NCBI GenBank assembly: GCA_946612175.1
Contig: CAMOEO010000013.1
Coordinates: forward strand, 1-19,889
Length of the DNA stretch: 19,889 nt
Direction: 5' to 3'
From: an uncultured Verrucomicrobiota bacterium
GTDB taxonomy: Bacteria > Verrucomicrobiota > Kiritimatiellia > RFP12 > UBA3636
The notes below the pieces were generated by a model that worked only from the letters and a program-made list of their open reading frames with translations, was not told the DNA's origin and did no database searches. This document shows positions 1 to 11,793 of the stretch, piece by piece (within the stretch, counting starts at the first letter, position 1; each line of letters starts with the position of its first letter). Position numbers and translations under genes: made by a program.

Positions 1-9
1 GAGAGGGGG

Positions 10-825
10 GTGGCGCGAAGCGCCGGGGGGAGTACTCCGTACGCTGCCCGCCCCGCGCCCTCCGCCGCCCACCGCGTGCCCTCCGCCGCGCGTCGCGCGG
101 CGTTCACGCTCGTGGAGACGCTCGTCGTGGTCGCCGTCCTCGGCGCCCTCGCGGCGCTGCTCGTTCCGGCGGTCGGGCGCGCCCGCGAGTCCGCGCGCGC
201 CGCGGCGTGCGCCTCCAACCTGCGGCAGCTCGCCGCCGCGGCGCTCGCCTACGCGGGCGAGCACCGCGGGCAGTTCCCGTGGGGGATGCGGCGCGAGGGC
301 GCGGAGCTGGCGTGCTGGGACTTCGTCGTCGGCGCGGACGGCACGGCCCGCCCGGGACTGATCTGGGATCTCGTCCCGGGCGAGGAGGAGAAGCGGGTCC
401 TGCAGTGCCCCTCCTTCGCCGGCGGCGCCGCGAACTGGCGCGGCGACCCCTTCACGGGCTACAACTACAACTGCAGCTACGTCGGGAAGGTCGAGGGCGA
501 CGCCGGCGCGCGGGCCGCCCCCGCGCGCCTCGCGCAGGTCGCGGAGCCCGCGCGCACCGCGCTCTTCGGCGACGGACAGTACGCCGGCGGCGCAAACAAG
601 TTCATGCGCGCGCCGGTCCGCGACCGGGCGTGGGACGGCTCCGGCTCCTCCGTGCGCGAGGCCGGCACGCAGGGCTTCCGCCACCGCGGCCGGACGAACG
701 TCGCGTTCTGCGACGGCCACGTCGAGGCGCTCGACCGGCCCTACCGCAGGGGTGCGGAGGGGTTCGTCGCCGACGGCTGCGGGTTCCTCTCCCCCGACAA
801 CGCGCTCTACTCCCTGGAAAAGTGA
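10..825 (+). CDS. Type IV pilin-like (pseudopilin) protein with C-terminal H-x9-DG motif
   Basis: The protein carries a prepilin N-terminal methylation segment: a basic leader, then AAFTLVETLVVV, with Phe32 as +1 and Glu36 as the conserved +5 Glu. A roughly 20-residue hydrophobic helix follows, then a globular domain. Near the C terminus HRGRTNVAFCDG fits the H-x9-DG motif of the processing-associated pseudopilins that are abundant in PVC bacteria. Such proteins are presumed to be processed by a PilD-type peptidase and assembled in, or associated with, type II secretion/pilus-like systems; individual roles are mostly unknown. Oddities: the residue before the cleavage site is Ala rather than the usual Gly, and the leader is long (31 residues) if GTG at 10 is used. 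The frame stays open to the window edge, so the start could lie upstream. GTG at 76 would give a more typical 9-residue leader but has no ribosome-binding site. Family is clear; start is uncertain. Confidence 0.85.
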   Translation: MARSAGGSTPYAARPAPSAAHRVPSAARRAAFTLVETLVVVAVLGALAALLVPAVGRARESARAAACASNLRQLAAAALAYAGEHRGQFPWGMRREGAELACWDFVVGADGTARPGLIWDLVPGEEEKRVLQCPSFAGGAANWRGDPFTGYNYNCSYVGKVEGDAGARAAPARLAQVAEPARTALFGDGQYAGGANKFMRAPVRDRAWDGSGSSVREAGTQGFRHRGRTNVAFCDGHVEALDRPYRRGAEGFVADGCGFLSPDNALYSLEK

Positions 826-859
826 GGCGGCCGGCGCGGATGCCTCCGCGCCGGCCGCC
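826..859. terminator. Perfect 15-bp hairpin between convergent genes (terminator-like)
   Basis: Immediately after the pilin stop codon, bases 826-840 are exactly complementary to 845-859, with a 4-base TGCC loop; the stem is almost all G/C. Read on the minus strand, the hairpin is followed by a short T run (TCACTTTTCC), which suits termination of the fucO transcript. Read on the plus strand no T run follows, so termination of the pilin transcript is less certain. It sits 18 bp beyond the fucO stop codon. Confidence 0.75.
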
Positions 860-877
860 ACGGGACCGGGGGTCGCC

Positions 878-2038
878 CTAGATCAGGCTCTTGTAGAGCG
901 CGGCGATCTCCTCCTCGGTGACGTCGCGCGGATTGCCGGGACGGCAGGCGTCGACGTAGGCGGAGTGGGCCAGGAACGGGATGTCCTTCTCCTTCACGAT
1001 CTGCTTGAGGTCCGGCGGGATGCCGACGTCCTTGCCGAGCTTCGCGACGGCGTCGCACGCGGCCTTGCGGGCCTTCGCGAGCGGCATCGCGTCCGCGCCC
1101 TTGACGCCCATCGCGCGGGCGACCTCGACGTAGCGCTTCGCGGTCGCGGGGGCGTTGAACTTCATCACGGGCGGCAGCAGGATCGCGCAGGCGACGCCGT
1201 GCGGCGTGTCGTAGAACGCGGAGAGCGGGTGCGCCATCGAGTGGGCGATGCCGAGGCCGACGTTCGAGAAGCCCATGCCGGCGATGTACTGCGCCAGCGC
1301 CATCTTCTCGCGCGCCTTCTCCTTCTTCGCGCCCTTGCCGTTCACCGAGTCGCGGAGGTACTGCGCGATGAGCTCGATCGCCTTGAGGTGGAACATGTCC
1401 GTCATGTCGTTCGCGGCCTTGGTGATGTAGCCTTCGATCGCGTGCGTGAGGGCGTCCATGCCGGTGGCGGCGGCGAGCTTGTCGGGCATCGAGAGCATCA
1501 TGTCCGAGTCCACGACGGCGATCTGCGGGATGTCGTGCGGGTCGACGCAGACGAACTTGCGGTCCTTCGCGCGGTCGGTGATGACGTAGTTGATCGTCAC
1601 CTCGGCGGCGGTGCCGGAGGTCGTGGGGACGGCGATCGTGAAGACCGCGGGCTTCTTCGTCGCGGCGACGCCCTCGAGCGAGCGGACGTCGGCGAACTTC
1701 GGGTTGTTGACGATGATGCCGATCGCCTTGGCGGTGTCCATCGAGGAGCCGCCGCCGATGGCGACGATGCAGTCCGCCTTGGCGGCCTTGAACGCCTTGA
1801 CGCCGGCCTTGACGTTCTCGATCGTCGGGTTGGCCTTGATGTCGGAGAAGACCGCGTACTTGATCTTCGCCTTGTCGAGCAGGTCGGTGACCTTCGCCGC
1901 CGTGCCGATCTTCAGCAGGACCGGATCGGTCGCGACGAAGACCTTCTTGAAGCCGCCGTCCTTGACGAGTCCGGGGATTTCGGCGATCGCGCCCTTCCCG
2001 TGGAAGGAGACGCCGTTGAGATTGATGCGATATGCCAT
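878..2038 (-). CDS. fucO: Lactaldehyde reductase (iron-dependent alcohol dehydrogenase family)
   Basis: A 386-residue group III (Fe-activated) alcohol dehydrogenase, the usual length for FucO. FucO reduces L-lactaldehyde to L-1,2-propanediol with NADH at the end of anaerobic fucose/rhamnose breakdown, in the cytoplasm. The sequence tracks remembered E. coli FucO closely, for example in NNPKFADVRSLEG, EVTINYVITD, VCVDPHDIPQ and QYIAGMGFSNVGLG. The nucleotide loop is GGGSSMD (95-101, FucO has GGGSPQD). The metal ligands expected from FucO are all present: Asp195, His199, His266 and His280. The start ATG at 2038 is chosen because the homology begins at MAYRINLNG and GGAG lies about 8 bases upstream; the open frame continues further upstream without homology. 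No fucose or rhamnose catabolic genes are adjacent, so it appears to be a solitary gene with its own promoter. A related aldehyde or diol as substrate cannot be excluded. Confidence 0.93.
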   Translation of the reverse strand: MAYRINLNGVSFHGKGAIAEIPGLVKDGGFKKVFVATDPVLLKIGTAAKVTDLLDKAKIKYAVFSDIKANPTIENVKAGVKAFKAAKADCIVAIGGGSSMDTAKAIGIIVNNPKFADVRSLEGVAATKKPAVFTIAVPTTSGTAAEVTINYVITDRAKDRKFVCVDPHDIPQIAVVDSDMMLSMPDKLAAATGMDALTHAIEGYITKAANDMTDMFHLKAIELIAQYLRDSVNGKGAKKEKAREKMALAQYIAGMGFSNVGLGIAHSMAHPLSAFYDTPHGVACAILLPPVMKFNAPATAKRYVEVARAMGVKGADAMPLAKARKAACDAVAKLGKDVGIPPDLKQIVKEKDIPFLAHSAYVDACRPGNPRDVTEEEIAALYKSLI

Positions 2039-2107
2039 GGTTGGCTCCGTGTGGTGGGTTGTGCGGCGGGGCGGCACCCCGGGCCGCGGGGTTTGGGGGA
2101 AATGCGC

Positions 2108-2128
2108 CCCTCGGGCGAAACCCTCGGG
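2108..2128. repeat. Two direct copies of CCCTCGGG, 13 bp apart
   Basis: CCCTCGGG occurs at 2108-2115 and again at 2121-2128. Each copy is itself nearly a palindrome. The pair lies in the fucO leader just downstream of the predicted fucO -10 box, where a repressor site would be effective. Chance occurrence in such GC-rich DNA is quite possible. Confidence 0.3.
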
Positions 2129-2138
2129 ACGGTGCCAG

Positions 2139-2167
2139 AGTGTAGAAAAAACCGCGCCGGTCCGCAA
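2139..2167 (-). promoter_or_regulatory. Candidate sigma70-type promoter of fucO
   Basis: Read on the minus strand: -35 TTGCGG (2162-2167), a 17-base spacer and -10 TACACT (2139-2144). This places the transcription start about 95 bases upstream of the fucO ATG. The AT-rich spacer stands out from its surroundings. Confidence 0.55.
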
Positions 2168-2180
2168 CGAAAAAAAAGAC

Positions 2181-2209
2181 TTGCATTTTCGGACGGCTTC
2201 GCGGAAAAT
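2181..2209 (+). promoter_or_regulatory. Candidate sigma70-type promoter of the EIIA-CBS/permease unit
   Basis: -35 TTGCAT (2181-2186), 17-base spacer and -10 GAAAAT (2204-2209). Its -35 box is only 13 bp from the fucO -35 box on the other strand, with eight consecutive A residues (2170-2177) between them. Transcription would start about 95 bases before the EIIA-CBS ATG. The -10 match is moderate (4 of 6). Confidence 0.45.
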
Positions 2210-2312
2210 GAAGGGCAATTCGTCGCCGCAGGGGCCGTTCCCCGCGCAGCGCGCCGCCGCCCTCCCGCGGCGTCCCCCCTGCGGCGCGAACCGCAACAAG
2301 GAATCCGAATCC

Positions 2313-3239
2313 ATGCCTCCAAACCCGACCGCGGGGCCCGATCCCGCCCTGGTCTTTTCCGAACACGAAGTCCTTTGCCGGACGCCCCTCGCCGAAAGCG
2401 GGGAGCTGCTCGACCGGATGGTCCGCCTGCTCGCGGAGCGCGATCCGGCCATCGATCCCCAGGCCGCGCTCCGCGCCGTCCTCGACCGCGAGGCCGAGGC
2501 CCCCGTTTTTCTCGCGCCGGGCGTCGCGATGCCGCACGCCCGCCTCGAAGGGCTCGAGCGGACGCTCGCCGCCGTCGCCACCTCCGAGGGCGGCGTCCGC
2601 TTCCCCGGCGCCGAGGGGCCCGCGCGCCTGGTCGTCCTCGTCCTCGCGCCCGTGCACGAGCCCGCGGGCTACCTCCGCGTGGCGGCCGGCGTCGCGCGGC
2701 GCCTCCAGGACCCCGCCTTCCTCGACGAGGTCGTCCGGCGGGACACCCCCGCCGCGGTCCGCGACTTCTTCCTCCGCGGCGCCGCCGAGCTGCCCGAGTT
2801 CGTCTGCGCGGCCGACATCATGGAGCGCCCGTCCGCGGTCCTCCGCGAGACGGACAGCGTCAAGGACGCGATCGACCTGATCGTGCGCACGGGCCGGACG
2901 GAGATCCCGGTCGTCGACAAGGAGGGCGCGCTCGTGGGCGAGGCCTCCGCCGACGAGGTGCTGGGCCTCTGCATCCCCGACTACCTGCTCTGGATGGAGG
3001 ACCTCTCGGTCTTCTCCAACTTCGAGCCCTTCGCGACGCTCCTGCGCAAGGAGGCGAGCACCTGGATGGCGGACATCCTGAGCGACGACTACGCCAGCGT
3101 GAAGGTCGACCAGCCCGCGATCGCCGTCGCCGAGGCGCTCGCCCGCAAGGACGCCGGCGTCTGCTACGTCCTCGACGGCGACAAGCTCGCCGGCGTCGTG
3201 ACGCTGCCCCACTTCCTCAACAAGGTCTTCCGCGACTAG
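2313..3239 (+). CDS. PTS EIIA (fructose/nitrogen type) domain fused to a CBS pair; predicted regulator of the adjacent permease
   Basis: A 308-residue soluble protein. Residues about 10-155 resemble the EIIA type 2 (Fru/Mtl/Ntr) fold, including GVAMPHAR with the presumptive phosphorylatable His75. Two CBS repeats follow, about 167-225 (begins ADIMERPS; contains GRTEIPVVDKEG) and 252-308 (contains AGVCYVLDGDKLAGVVT). CBS pairs commonly bind adenine nucleotides. No EIIB or EIIC sugar permease is encoded nearby, so a regulatory role like that of EIIA-Ntr is more likely than sugar uptake. The ATG at 2313 is chosen because AAGGA lies 10 bases upstream and the EIIA homology begins soon after; the longer frame upstream is antisense to fucO. 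The permease gene starts 6 bp after the stop codon, implying translational coupling and a joint function. Domain calls are firm; the controlled process is inferred. Confidence 0.85.
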   Translation: MPPNPTAGPDPALVFSEHEVLCRTPLAESGELLDRMVRLLAERDPAIDPQAALRAVLDREAEAPVFLAPGVAMPHARLEGLERTLAAVATSEGGVRFPGAEGPARLVVLVLAPVHEPAGYLRVAAGVARRLQDPAFLDEVVRRDTPAAVRDFFLRGAAELPEFVCAADIMERPSAVLRETDSVKDAIDLIVRTGRTEIPVVDKEGALVGEASADEVLGLCIPDYLLWMEDLSVFSNFEPFATLLRKEASTWMADILSDDYASVKVDQPAIAVAEALARKDAGVCYVLDGDKLAGVVTLPHFLNKVFRD

Positions 3240-3245
3240 CCCCCC

Positions 3246-4754
3246 ATGTCCACCCCCTCCAATCCCAAGCGACTCGTCCGGCTGCAGTTCGCCGGCATGT
3301 TCCTCGTCGCCGCCCTCATGGGCTGGCTCGCCTCGCTCCTGCCCGCGCCCGCGGACGCCGCGGCGGTCTACCCCGACCTCGCCGCCGCCGCCTCGCCCGA
3401 GCGCCTGCTCTCCGTGCGCCAGATCGCCGCGGTCTCGGTCTTCACGCTCATCATCTGCGCGACGCTCATGTTCGAGGAGCGCCGCCTCGGCGTGGCGTTC
3501 GTCGGCATCGCGACGCTGCTCGCGCTCAAGGTCCTCACGCTCTCCGAGTTCGTCCACAGCACCGAGCTGCACATCATCCTGCTCCTGGTGGGCATGATGA
3601 CGCTCGTCGGCGCCCTCAAGGACATGGGCTTCTTCACCTGGATCATCCAGTCGATCATCAACGCGAAGCGGATGACGGGCCTCAAGTTCCTCGCGATCCT
3701 GATGCTCCTCTCCGGCGTGATGCCGGGCATCGTCGACGAGGTGACCTCGATCGTCTTCGTCCTCGCGCTCGTCTTCCAGGTCTGCGACACCCTGAAGCTC
3801 CGCCCCACGCCGTTCGTCCTCATGAGCGTCATGGCGACGAACGTGGGCTCCACCGGCACGATGCTCGGCAACCCCGTCGGCATCCTCATCGGCACCAAGG
3901 CCGAGTACCACTGGAACCCCGGCTCGGGCGACCCGGGCGTCCCGCTCTCGTTCGGCGACTTCATCGTCCACGCGACGCCGATCATGTTCCTCTCGCTGCT
4001 GGCGATCTTCCTCGTGCTGCTCGTCTACTACCGCAAGGACATCCGGCTGCTGGACGAGCGCCTCGCCGAGCGTCGCGCGAGCCACGTCGGCCTCGGCCCG
4101 ATGGTCGAGATCCCGTACCGGCGCGGCCTCGCGATCCTGCTGGGCGCCCTCGCGTTCATCGCCTCCCACCACCCGATCGAGCACGCGCTCGGCCTGGAGC
4201 CCAACACGATGCTCGTGGCGGCGCCCCTCGCGATCGCCGGCCTGCTGATGGTCTTCCGCAGCCACCGCGCGCGGCACTACGTCGAGAGCTCCGTGGAGTG
4301 GTGGTCGCTGCTCTTCTTCATGATGCTCTTCGCCGTGTCCTTCGCGCTGGAGCACTGCGGCGTCACGGACGTGATCGCCGGCATGATCGCGCCGGAGGGC
4401 GGCGCCGCGCCGAACAAGTTCCTCCTCACGCCGCTCATCGTGGCGATCACGGCCGTCGGATCGGCGTTCGTGGACAACGTCGTGTTCGTCTCGACCTTCA
4501 TCCCGATCATCAAGAAGATCGTGGCGGGGGCGCCCGAGATGTCGCCGCTGTGGTGGGCGCTGCTGTTCGGCGCGTGCTTCGGCGGGAACATCACGGCCAT
4601 CGGATCCACCGCCAACCTCGTGGCGATCTCGATGCTCGGCAAGAAGTACTCCATCAAGGTCGCCTTCCTCGAATGGCTCAAGGTCGGCCTCGTCGTGGGC
4701 GCCGTCTCCTGCGCGGTCGCCACCGGCGTCATCCTCTGCTACTACAAGTCGTAA
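3246..4754 (+). CDS. ArsB/NhaD-like ion transporter (IT superfamily, SLC13-type permease)
   Basis: A 502-residue integral inner-membrane protein with about a dozen hydrophobic stretches. The two halves carry matching signatures typical of the ion transporter superfamily: first GIVDEVTS (about 162-169) with NVGSTGTMLGNPVG (199-212), then FVDNVVF (408-414) with GGNITAIGSTAN (446-457). The first half has VDEVTS where many relatives have a DN motif, and GNPVG where many have GDPPN, so the substrate site may differ. Known relatives move Na+/H+, arsenite, citrate or dicarboxylates; the sequence alone does not choose between them. It has no visible ribosome-binding site and starts 6 bp after the EIIA-CBS gene, so its translation is probably coupled to that gene. 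Residues 30-50 are an Ala/Pro-rich loop between the first two membrane segments. Family is fairly sure, substrate unknown. Confidence 0.82.
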   Translation: MSTPSNPKRLVRLQFAGMFLVAALMGWLASLLPAPADAAAVYPDLAAAASPERLLSVRQIAAVSVFTLIICATLMFEERRLGVAFVGIATLLALKVLTLSEFVHSTELHIILLLVGMMTLVGALKDMGFFTWIIQSIINAKRMTGLKFLAILMLLSGVMPGIVDEVTSIVFVLALVFQVCDTLKLRPTPFVLMSVMATNVGSTGTMLGNPVGILIGTKAEYHWNPGSGDPGVPLSFGDFIVHATPIMFLSLLAIFLVLLVYYRKDIRLLDERLAERRASHVGLGPMVEIPYRRGLAILLGALAFIASHHPIEHALGLEPNTMLVAAPLAIAGLLMVFRSHRARHYVESSVEWWSLLFFMMLFAVSFALEHCGVTDVIAGMIAPEGGAAPNKFLLTPLIVAITAVGSAFVDNVVFVSTFIPIIKKIVAGAPEMSPLWWALLFGACFGGNITAIGSTANLVAISMLGKKYSIKVAFLEWLKVGLVVGAVSCAVATGVILCYYKS

Positions 4755-4776
4755 CCCCCAGTCCCCGGAACGCATC

Positions 4777-7700
4777 ATGCCCGACCCTTCCCGCAACCGA
4801 ACCTCCGACTTCGACTTCTCGCTCGAGGAAATCCGCCTCTGGGGCGGCGAGCGCCAGTTCATCGAGGCGCTGGAGCAGTACGCCAACAAGGGCGACGTGC
4901 AGAACGCGCGCTTCGCCAACGGCGTCGGGGAGGCCGACATCACGCACGCGGGCCACATGCTGCACACCCGCTTCCGGACCGTCCCCGGCAAGCGGCACAT
5001 GGTGGAGAACCTCTGCCCCTGCGCCTCCTCGCAGCGCGACGGCCGCATCTGCGTCCACATGCTCGCCGCGGCCATCTCGCTCTGCCAGCAGGCCAGCGGC
5101 GTCCGGCCCGCGCCGCCCGCGCACCGTCGCGGGCGCGCGACGGCCGTCCCGGCCCCGCCGTCCCCCGCGGCGCCCGCCCCCGACCGGCCGCGCGGCCGCG
5201 CCGCCCGGGCGGCTGCCCCGCGCCAGCCTCGCCCGCACCTCTCGCCCGACCGCCCGGACATCGGGTTCTACGTGCCCGACGACTGGTTCGAGCGCTTCCT
5301 CGCGAAGGGGGTCGTCCCGCTCGCCGTCTCCATCAGCAAGGGCCCGCCCCATCCCTACAGCCTGCGCGACATCGCCGCGCGCAAGGTCGCCTTCGAGCCG
5401 ACCCCGGAGGAGGACGACATGCTCTTCACGCTGGAGCACCTCTTCCCCCTCACGATGCCCGCCGCCGCGTCGCCCATGCTTCCGCTCGACGCGCGCAAGC
5501 TCTTCGACGTGCTCGACCGCCTCGGCGAGGACCGCCTCCCGCTGCGCCCCGTCCACGGCGCCCCCGTCACGGTGCGCCCCGTCGAGTCCGCCATCCCCTC
5601 CATCCTGCACCTCTCGCTCGACCGCGACACCGGCCGGCTGCTCCTCTCCGTCGAGGCGCTGATCCCCGGCGCGCCGGCGGACGCCCCGCGCCCCCGCTAC
5701 CTCGTCTTCCGCGACCCCGGCGACTGGCGCAAGGACCGCGTCTACGCGTGGGACGGCTCCACGCTCTGGCCGCTGCGCAACCCCATTCCCTCCCTCTACG
5801 GCGACGTCTACTACAAGGAGTCCTACGCCCTGCCCCACCGCGAGACGATCGACTTCCTCCGCCGCGAGTACCGCGGCGAGGGCCCGTCCGTCGGCAACAT
5901 GAAGTGCCTGCGCGACATCCTCGGCAAGGGCGGCATGCGCTCCACCGTCGACGAGTCCGTCTTCACCATCAAGCCCGGCCGCCCGCGCTTCACCCTCGAC
6001 GTCACCGGCAGCCCCGCCTCGCTGCTCCTCAACCTCAAGGCCACCTACTCCGGCCTCCCCGCCGCCCGCGGCCCCGGCGCCCCGGCCGAGGAGGAGTCCG
6101 CCCCCATCACCGTCGACGCCGTCTCCGCCGGCCCGGGCGACAACTTCACCATCGTCGACCCCGACGACCCGTACCTGTTCTACTCCCGCAACCTCGCCGC
6201 CGAGCGCCGCGCGCTCGACCGCCTCGCCGCGCTCGGCCTCGCCACCTCGGCGGAGGGCGCCCGCCCCGGCGAGCGCGTCTACACGCTGCCCAAGATCGTC
6301 GGCGACGACAAGGTGCTCGACTTCTTCGCCGCCACCGTCCCCTCGCTCTCCCGCCACCACTGGCGCATCGTCCTGGACAAGGGGCTCCAGGCCTACCAGA
6401 AGTCGTTCCTCCGCGTCGCCCCGCGCGTCACCGTCGCCGCCAGCCCCGGCGGCGTCGCGTTCGACATCGGCTACACGCTCTCGACCTCCAACGGCTCCTT
6501 CACCCTCACCAACGACGAGTACCTCGCCGCCCCCGCCGGCCATTCCTACGCGCTGCACCAGGGGCGCCCCGTCCTCTTCGACCGCACCGCCATCGAGGAG
6601 CTCAACGGCGTCCTCGACGAATGCACCTCCAACCGCGGCCGCCCCCGCAACAACAAGAAGGACGGCCCCGGCGCCATGCGGCGCATCCTCGCGACGCACA
6701 CCCACTTCATCAAGAAGACGCTCGACACCCTCTCCGGCTCCGGCGTCGTGCTCGAGAGCGCGCCCGAGAGCTGGCTGCAGGACGCCGACATCGACCGCAT
6801 CCTCTCCGAGCTTCGTCCCGCCGCCCTCGGCGAGCCGATCAAGTCGCTGCTGCGCCCCTACCAGACCACCGGCGTCGCGTGGCTGCGCTACCTCGAGGCG
6901 CGCGACCAGGGCGGCATCCTCGCCGACGAGATGGGCCTCGGCAAGACGATCCAGACCCTCGCCTGGCTCTCGCTCCCGCGCATCGACGGCGAGGGCCCCG
7001 CGCTCGTCGTCTGCCCCACCTCGCTCGTCTACAACTGGGTCCACGAGGCGCGCCACTTCGTCCCCGAGATGAAGACCGTCGCCATGGCCGGCAGCGAGCG
7101 CCACGCCGCGTTCGCCTCCCTGCCCCAGGCCGACCTCGTCATCACCTCCTACGCGCTCATGCGCCGCGACATCGAGGAGTACCGCAAGATCCACTTCTCC
7201 GCCGTCGTCCTCGACGAGGCCCAGAACATCAAGAACCGCAACACCCAGAACGCCAAGAGCGTCAAGCGCCTCAACCACGACGCCGCGCGCCTCGTCGTCA
7301 CCGGCACCCCGATCGAGAACTCCGTCGCCGACATGTGGAGCATCATGGACTTCCTGATGCCCGGCTACCTCGGCCACTACGAGTCGTTCAAGCGCACCTA
7401 CGAGGAGCCCCTGCTGCTCCCGAAGGAGAACGAGGCCCACGCCGAGGCCGCCGAGCGCCTCCACGACAAGCTCGCCCCGTTCATCCTGCGCCGCCTCAAG
7501 AAGGACGTCGCCACGGAGCTCCCGCCCAAGATCGTCAAGACCTCCTGGTGCGAGCTCACGCCCCAGCAGCGCCGCGTCTACGAGCGCATCCTCGAGCAGT
7601 CCCGCCGCGAGGTCACCGGCTCCGTCAAGTCCGTCGGCTTCGAGAAGAGCCGCATGATCATCCTCACGGTCCTGCTGCGCCTGCGCCAGGTCTGCTGCCA

Positions 7701-8256
7701 CCTCGGCCTCGTCGACCCCTCCGGCGCCTCCGACGCCCTGCCCTCCGGCAAGCTCGACCACCTCAACGAGATCCTCGAGGAGGCCATGAGCGAGGGCCAC
7801 CGCGTCCTCGTCTTCTCCCAGTTCGTCAAGATGCTCCAGCTGCTCCGCCGCGAGCTCGAGGCGCGCAAGATCCCCTTCTGCTACCTCGACGGCGCCTCCA
7901 AGGACCGCATGGAGCAGGTGCAGCGCTTCAACCGCGACGAGTCCATCCCCGTCTTCCTCATCTCCCTCAAGGCCGGCGGCGCCGGCCTCAACCTCACGGG
8001 CGCGGACGAGGTCGTCCACTTCGACCCGTGGTGGAACCCCTCCGTCGAGGACCAGGCGACGGACCGCGCCCACCGCATCGGCCAGAAGCACACCGTCTAC
8101 GCCCTCCGCCTCATCACCGCCAACACGATCGAGGAGCGCGTGCTCCAGATGCAGCGCCGCAAGCGCGCCATCATCGACCAGGTCGTCGGCGGCGACGAGG
8201 CCACGCTGGCCAAGCTCACCTGGGCCGACGTCCAGAAGCTCCTCGACATCGAGTAG
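4777..8256 (+). CDS. SWIM zinc-finger SNF2-family ATPase (first of a tandem pair)
   Basis: An 1159-residue cytoplasmic DNA translocase of the SWI2/SNF2 family. Its N terminus has a SWIM zinc finger with Cys80, Cys82, Cys92 and His94 (CPC...CVH). Next is an Ala/Pro/Arg-rich linker (about 105-150), then a long SNF2-associated region (about 160-680). The two-lobed motor holds the Walker A motif DEMGLGKT (717-724), the Walker B DEAQ box (813-816), VTGTPIEN, and the C-terminal lobe ending in DRAHRIGQ (1096-1103). All catalytic motifs look intact. Family members use ATP to move along duplex DNA and remodel protein-DNA complexes; SWIM domains are thought to bind DNA or protein. GGAA lies 6 bases before the ATG, 22 bp after the permease stop codon. 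A full-length paralogue follows after 6 bp. The cellular role is unknown; RapA-like, repair or nucleoid functions are all possible. Confidence 0.9.
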   Translation: MPDPSRNRTSDFDFSLEEIRLWGGERQFIEALEQYANKGDVQNARFANGVGEADITHAGHMLHTRFRTVPGKRHMVENLCPCASSQRDGRICVHMLAAAISLCQQASGVRPAPPAHRRGRATAVPAPPSPAAPAPDRPRGRAARAAAPRQPRPHLSPDRPDIGFYVPDDWFERFLAKGVVPLAVSISKGPPHPYSLRDIAARKVAFEPTPEEDDMLFTLEHLFPLTMPAAASPMLPLDARKLFDVLDRLGEDRLPLRPVHGAPVTVRPVESAIPSILHLSLDRDTGRLLLSVEALIPGAPADAPRPRYLVFRDPGDWRKDRVYAWDGSTLWPLRNPIPSLYGDVYYKESYALPHRETIDFLRREYRGEGPSVGNMKCLRDILGKGGMRSTVDESVFTIKPGRPRFTLDVTGSPASLLLNLKATYSGLPAARGPGAPAEEESAPITVDAVSAGPGDNFTIVDPDDPYLFYSRNLAAERRALDRLAALGLATSAEGARPGERVYTLPKIVGDDKVLDFFAATVPSLSRHHWRIVLDKGLQAYQKSFLRVAPRVTVAASPGGVAFDIGYTLSTSNGSFTLTNDEYLAAPAGHSYALHQGRPVLFDRTAIEELNGVLDECTSNRGRPRNNKKDGPGAMRRILATHTHFIKKTLDTLSGSGVVLESAPESWLQDADIDRILSELRPAALGEPIKSLLRPYQTTGVAWLRYLEARDQGGILADEMGLGKTIQTLAWLSLPRIDGEGPALVVCPTSLVYNWVHEARHFVPEMKTVAMAGSERHAAFASLPQADLVITSYALMRRDIEEYRKIHFSAVVLDEAQNIKNRNTQNAKSVKRLNHDAARLVVTGTPIENSVADMWSIMDFLMPGYLGHYESFKRTYEEPLLLPKENEAHAEAAERLHDKLAPFILRRLKKDVATELPPKIVKTSWCELTPQQRRVYERILEQSRREVTGSVKSVGFEKSRMIILTVLLRLRQVCCHLGLVDPSGASDALPSGKLDHLNEILEEAMSEGHRVLVFSQFVKMLQLLRRELEARKIPFCYLDGASKDRMEQVQRFNRDESIPVFLISLKAGGAGLNLTGADEVVHFDPWWNPSVEDQATDRAHRIGQKHTVYALRLITANTIEERVLQMQRRKRAIIDQVVGGDEATLAKLTWADVQKLLDIE

Positions 8257-8262
8257 CCCCGC

Positions 8263-11763
<3,501 letters not shown>

Positions 11764-11773
11764 CCCCCGCCCC

Positions 11774-11785
11774 GCGCACGTGCGC
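11774..11785. repeat. 12-bp perfect palindrome after the SNF2 pair
   Basis: GCGCACGTGCGC lies 11 bases after the second SNF2 stop codon and just upstream of the ompH promoter. It could be an operator for that promoter or part of a weak terminator; there is no loop or T run to support termination. Confidence 0.3.
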
Positions 11786-11793
11786 CGGCGCGC

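Noticed and set aside
1590..2312. An upstream extension of the EIIA-CBS frame
   Set aside because: It runs antisense through fucO and its promoter; the family homology and ribosome-binding site support ATG 2313.
807..5261. A nearly 1500-codon minus-strand frame across fucO, EIIA-CBS and the permease
   Set aside because: Highly charged low-complexity translation without domains, antisense or out of frame to three well-supported genes.
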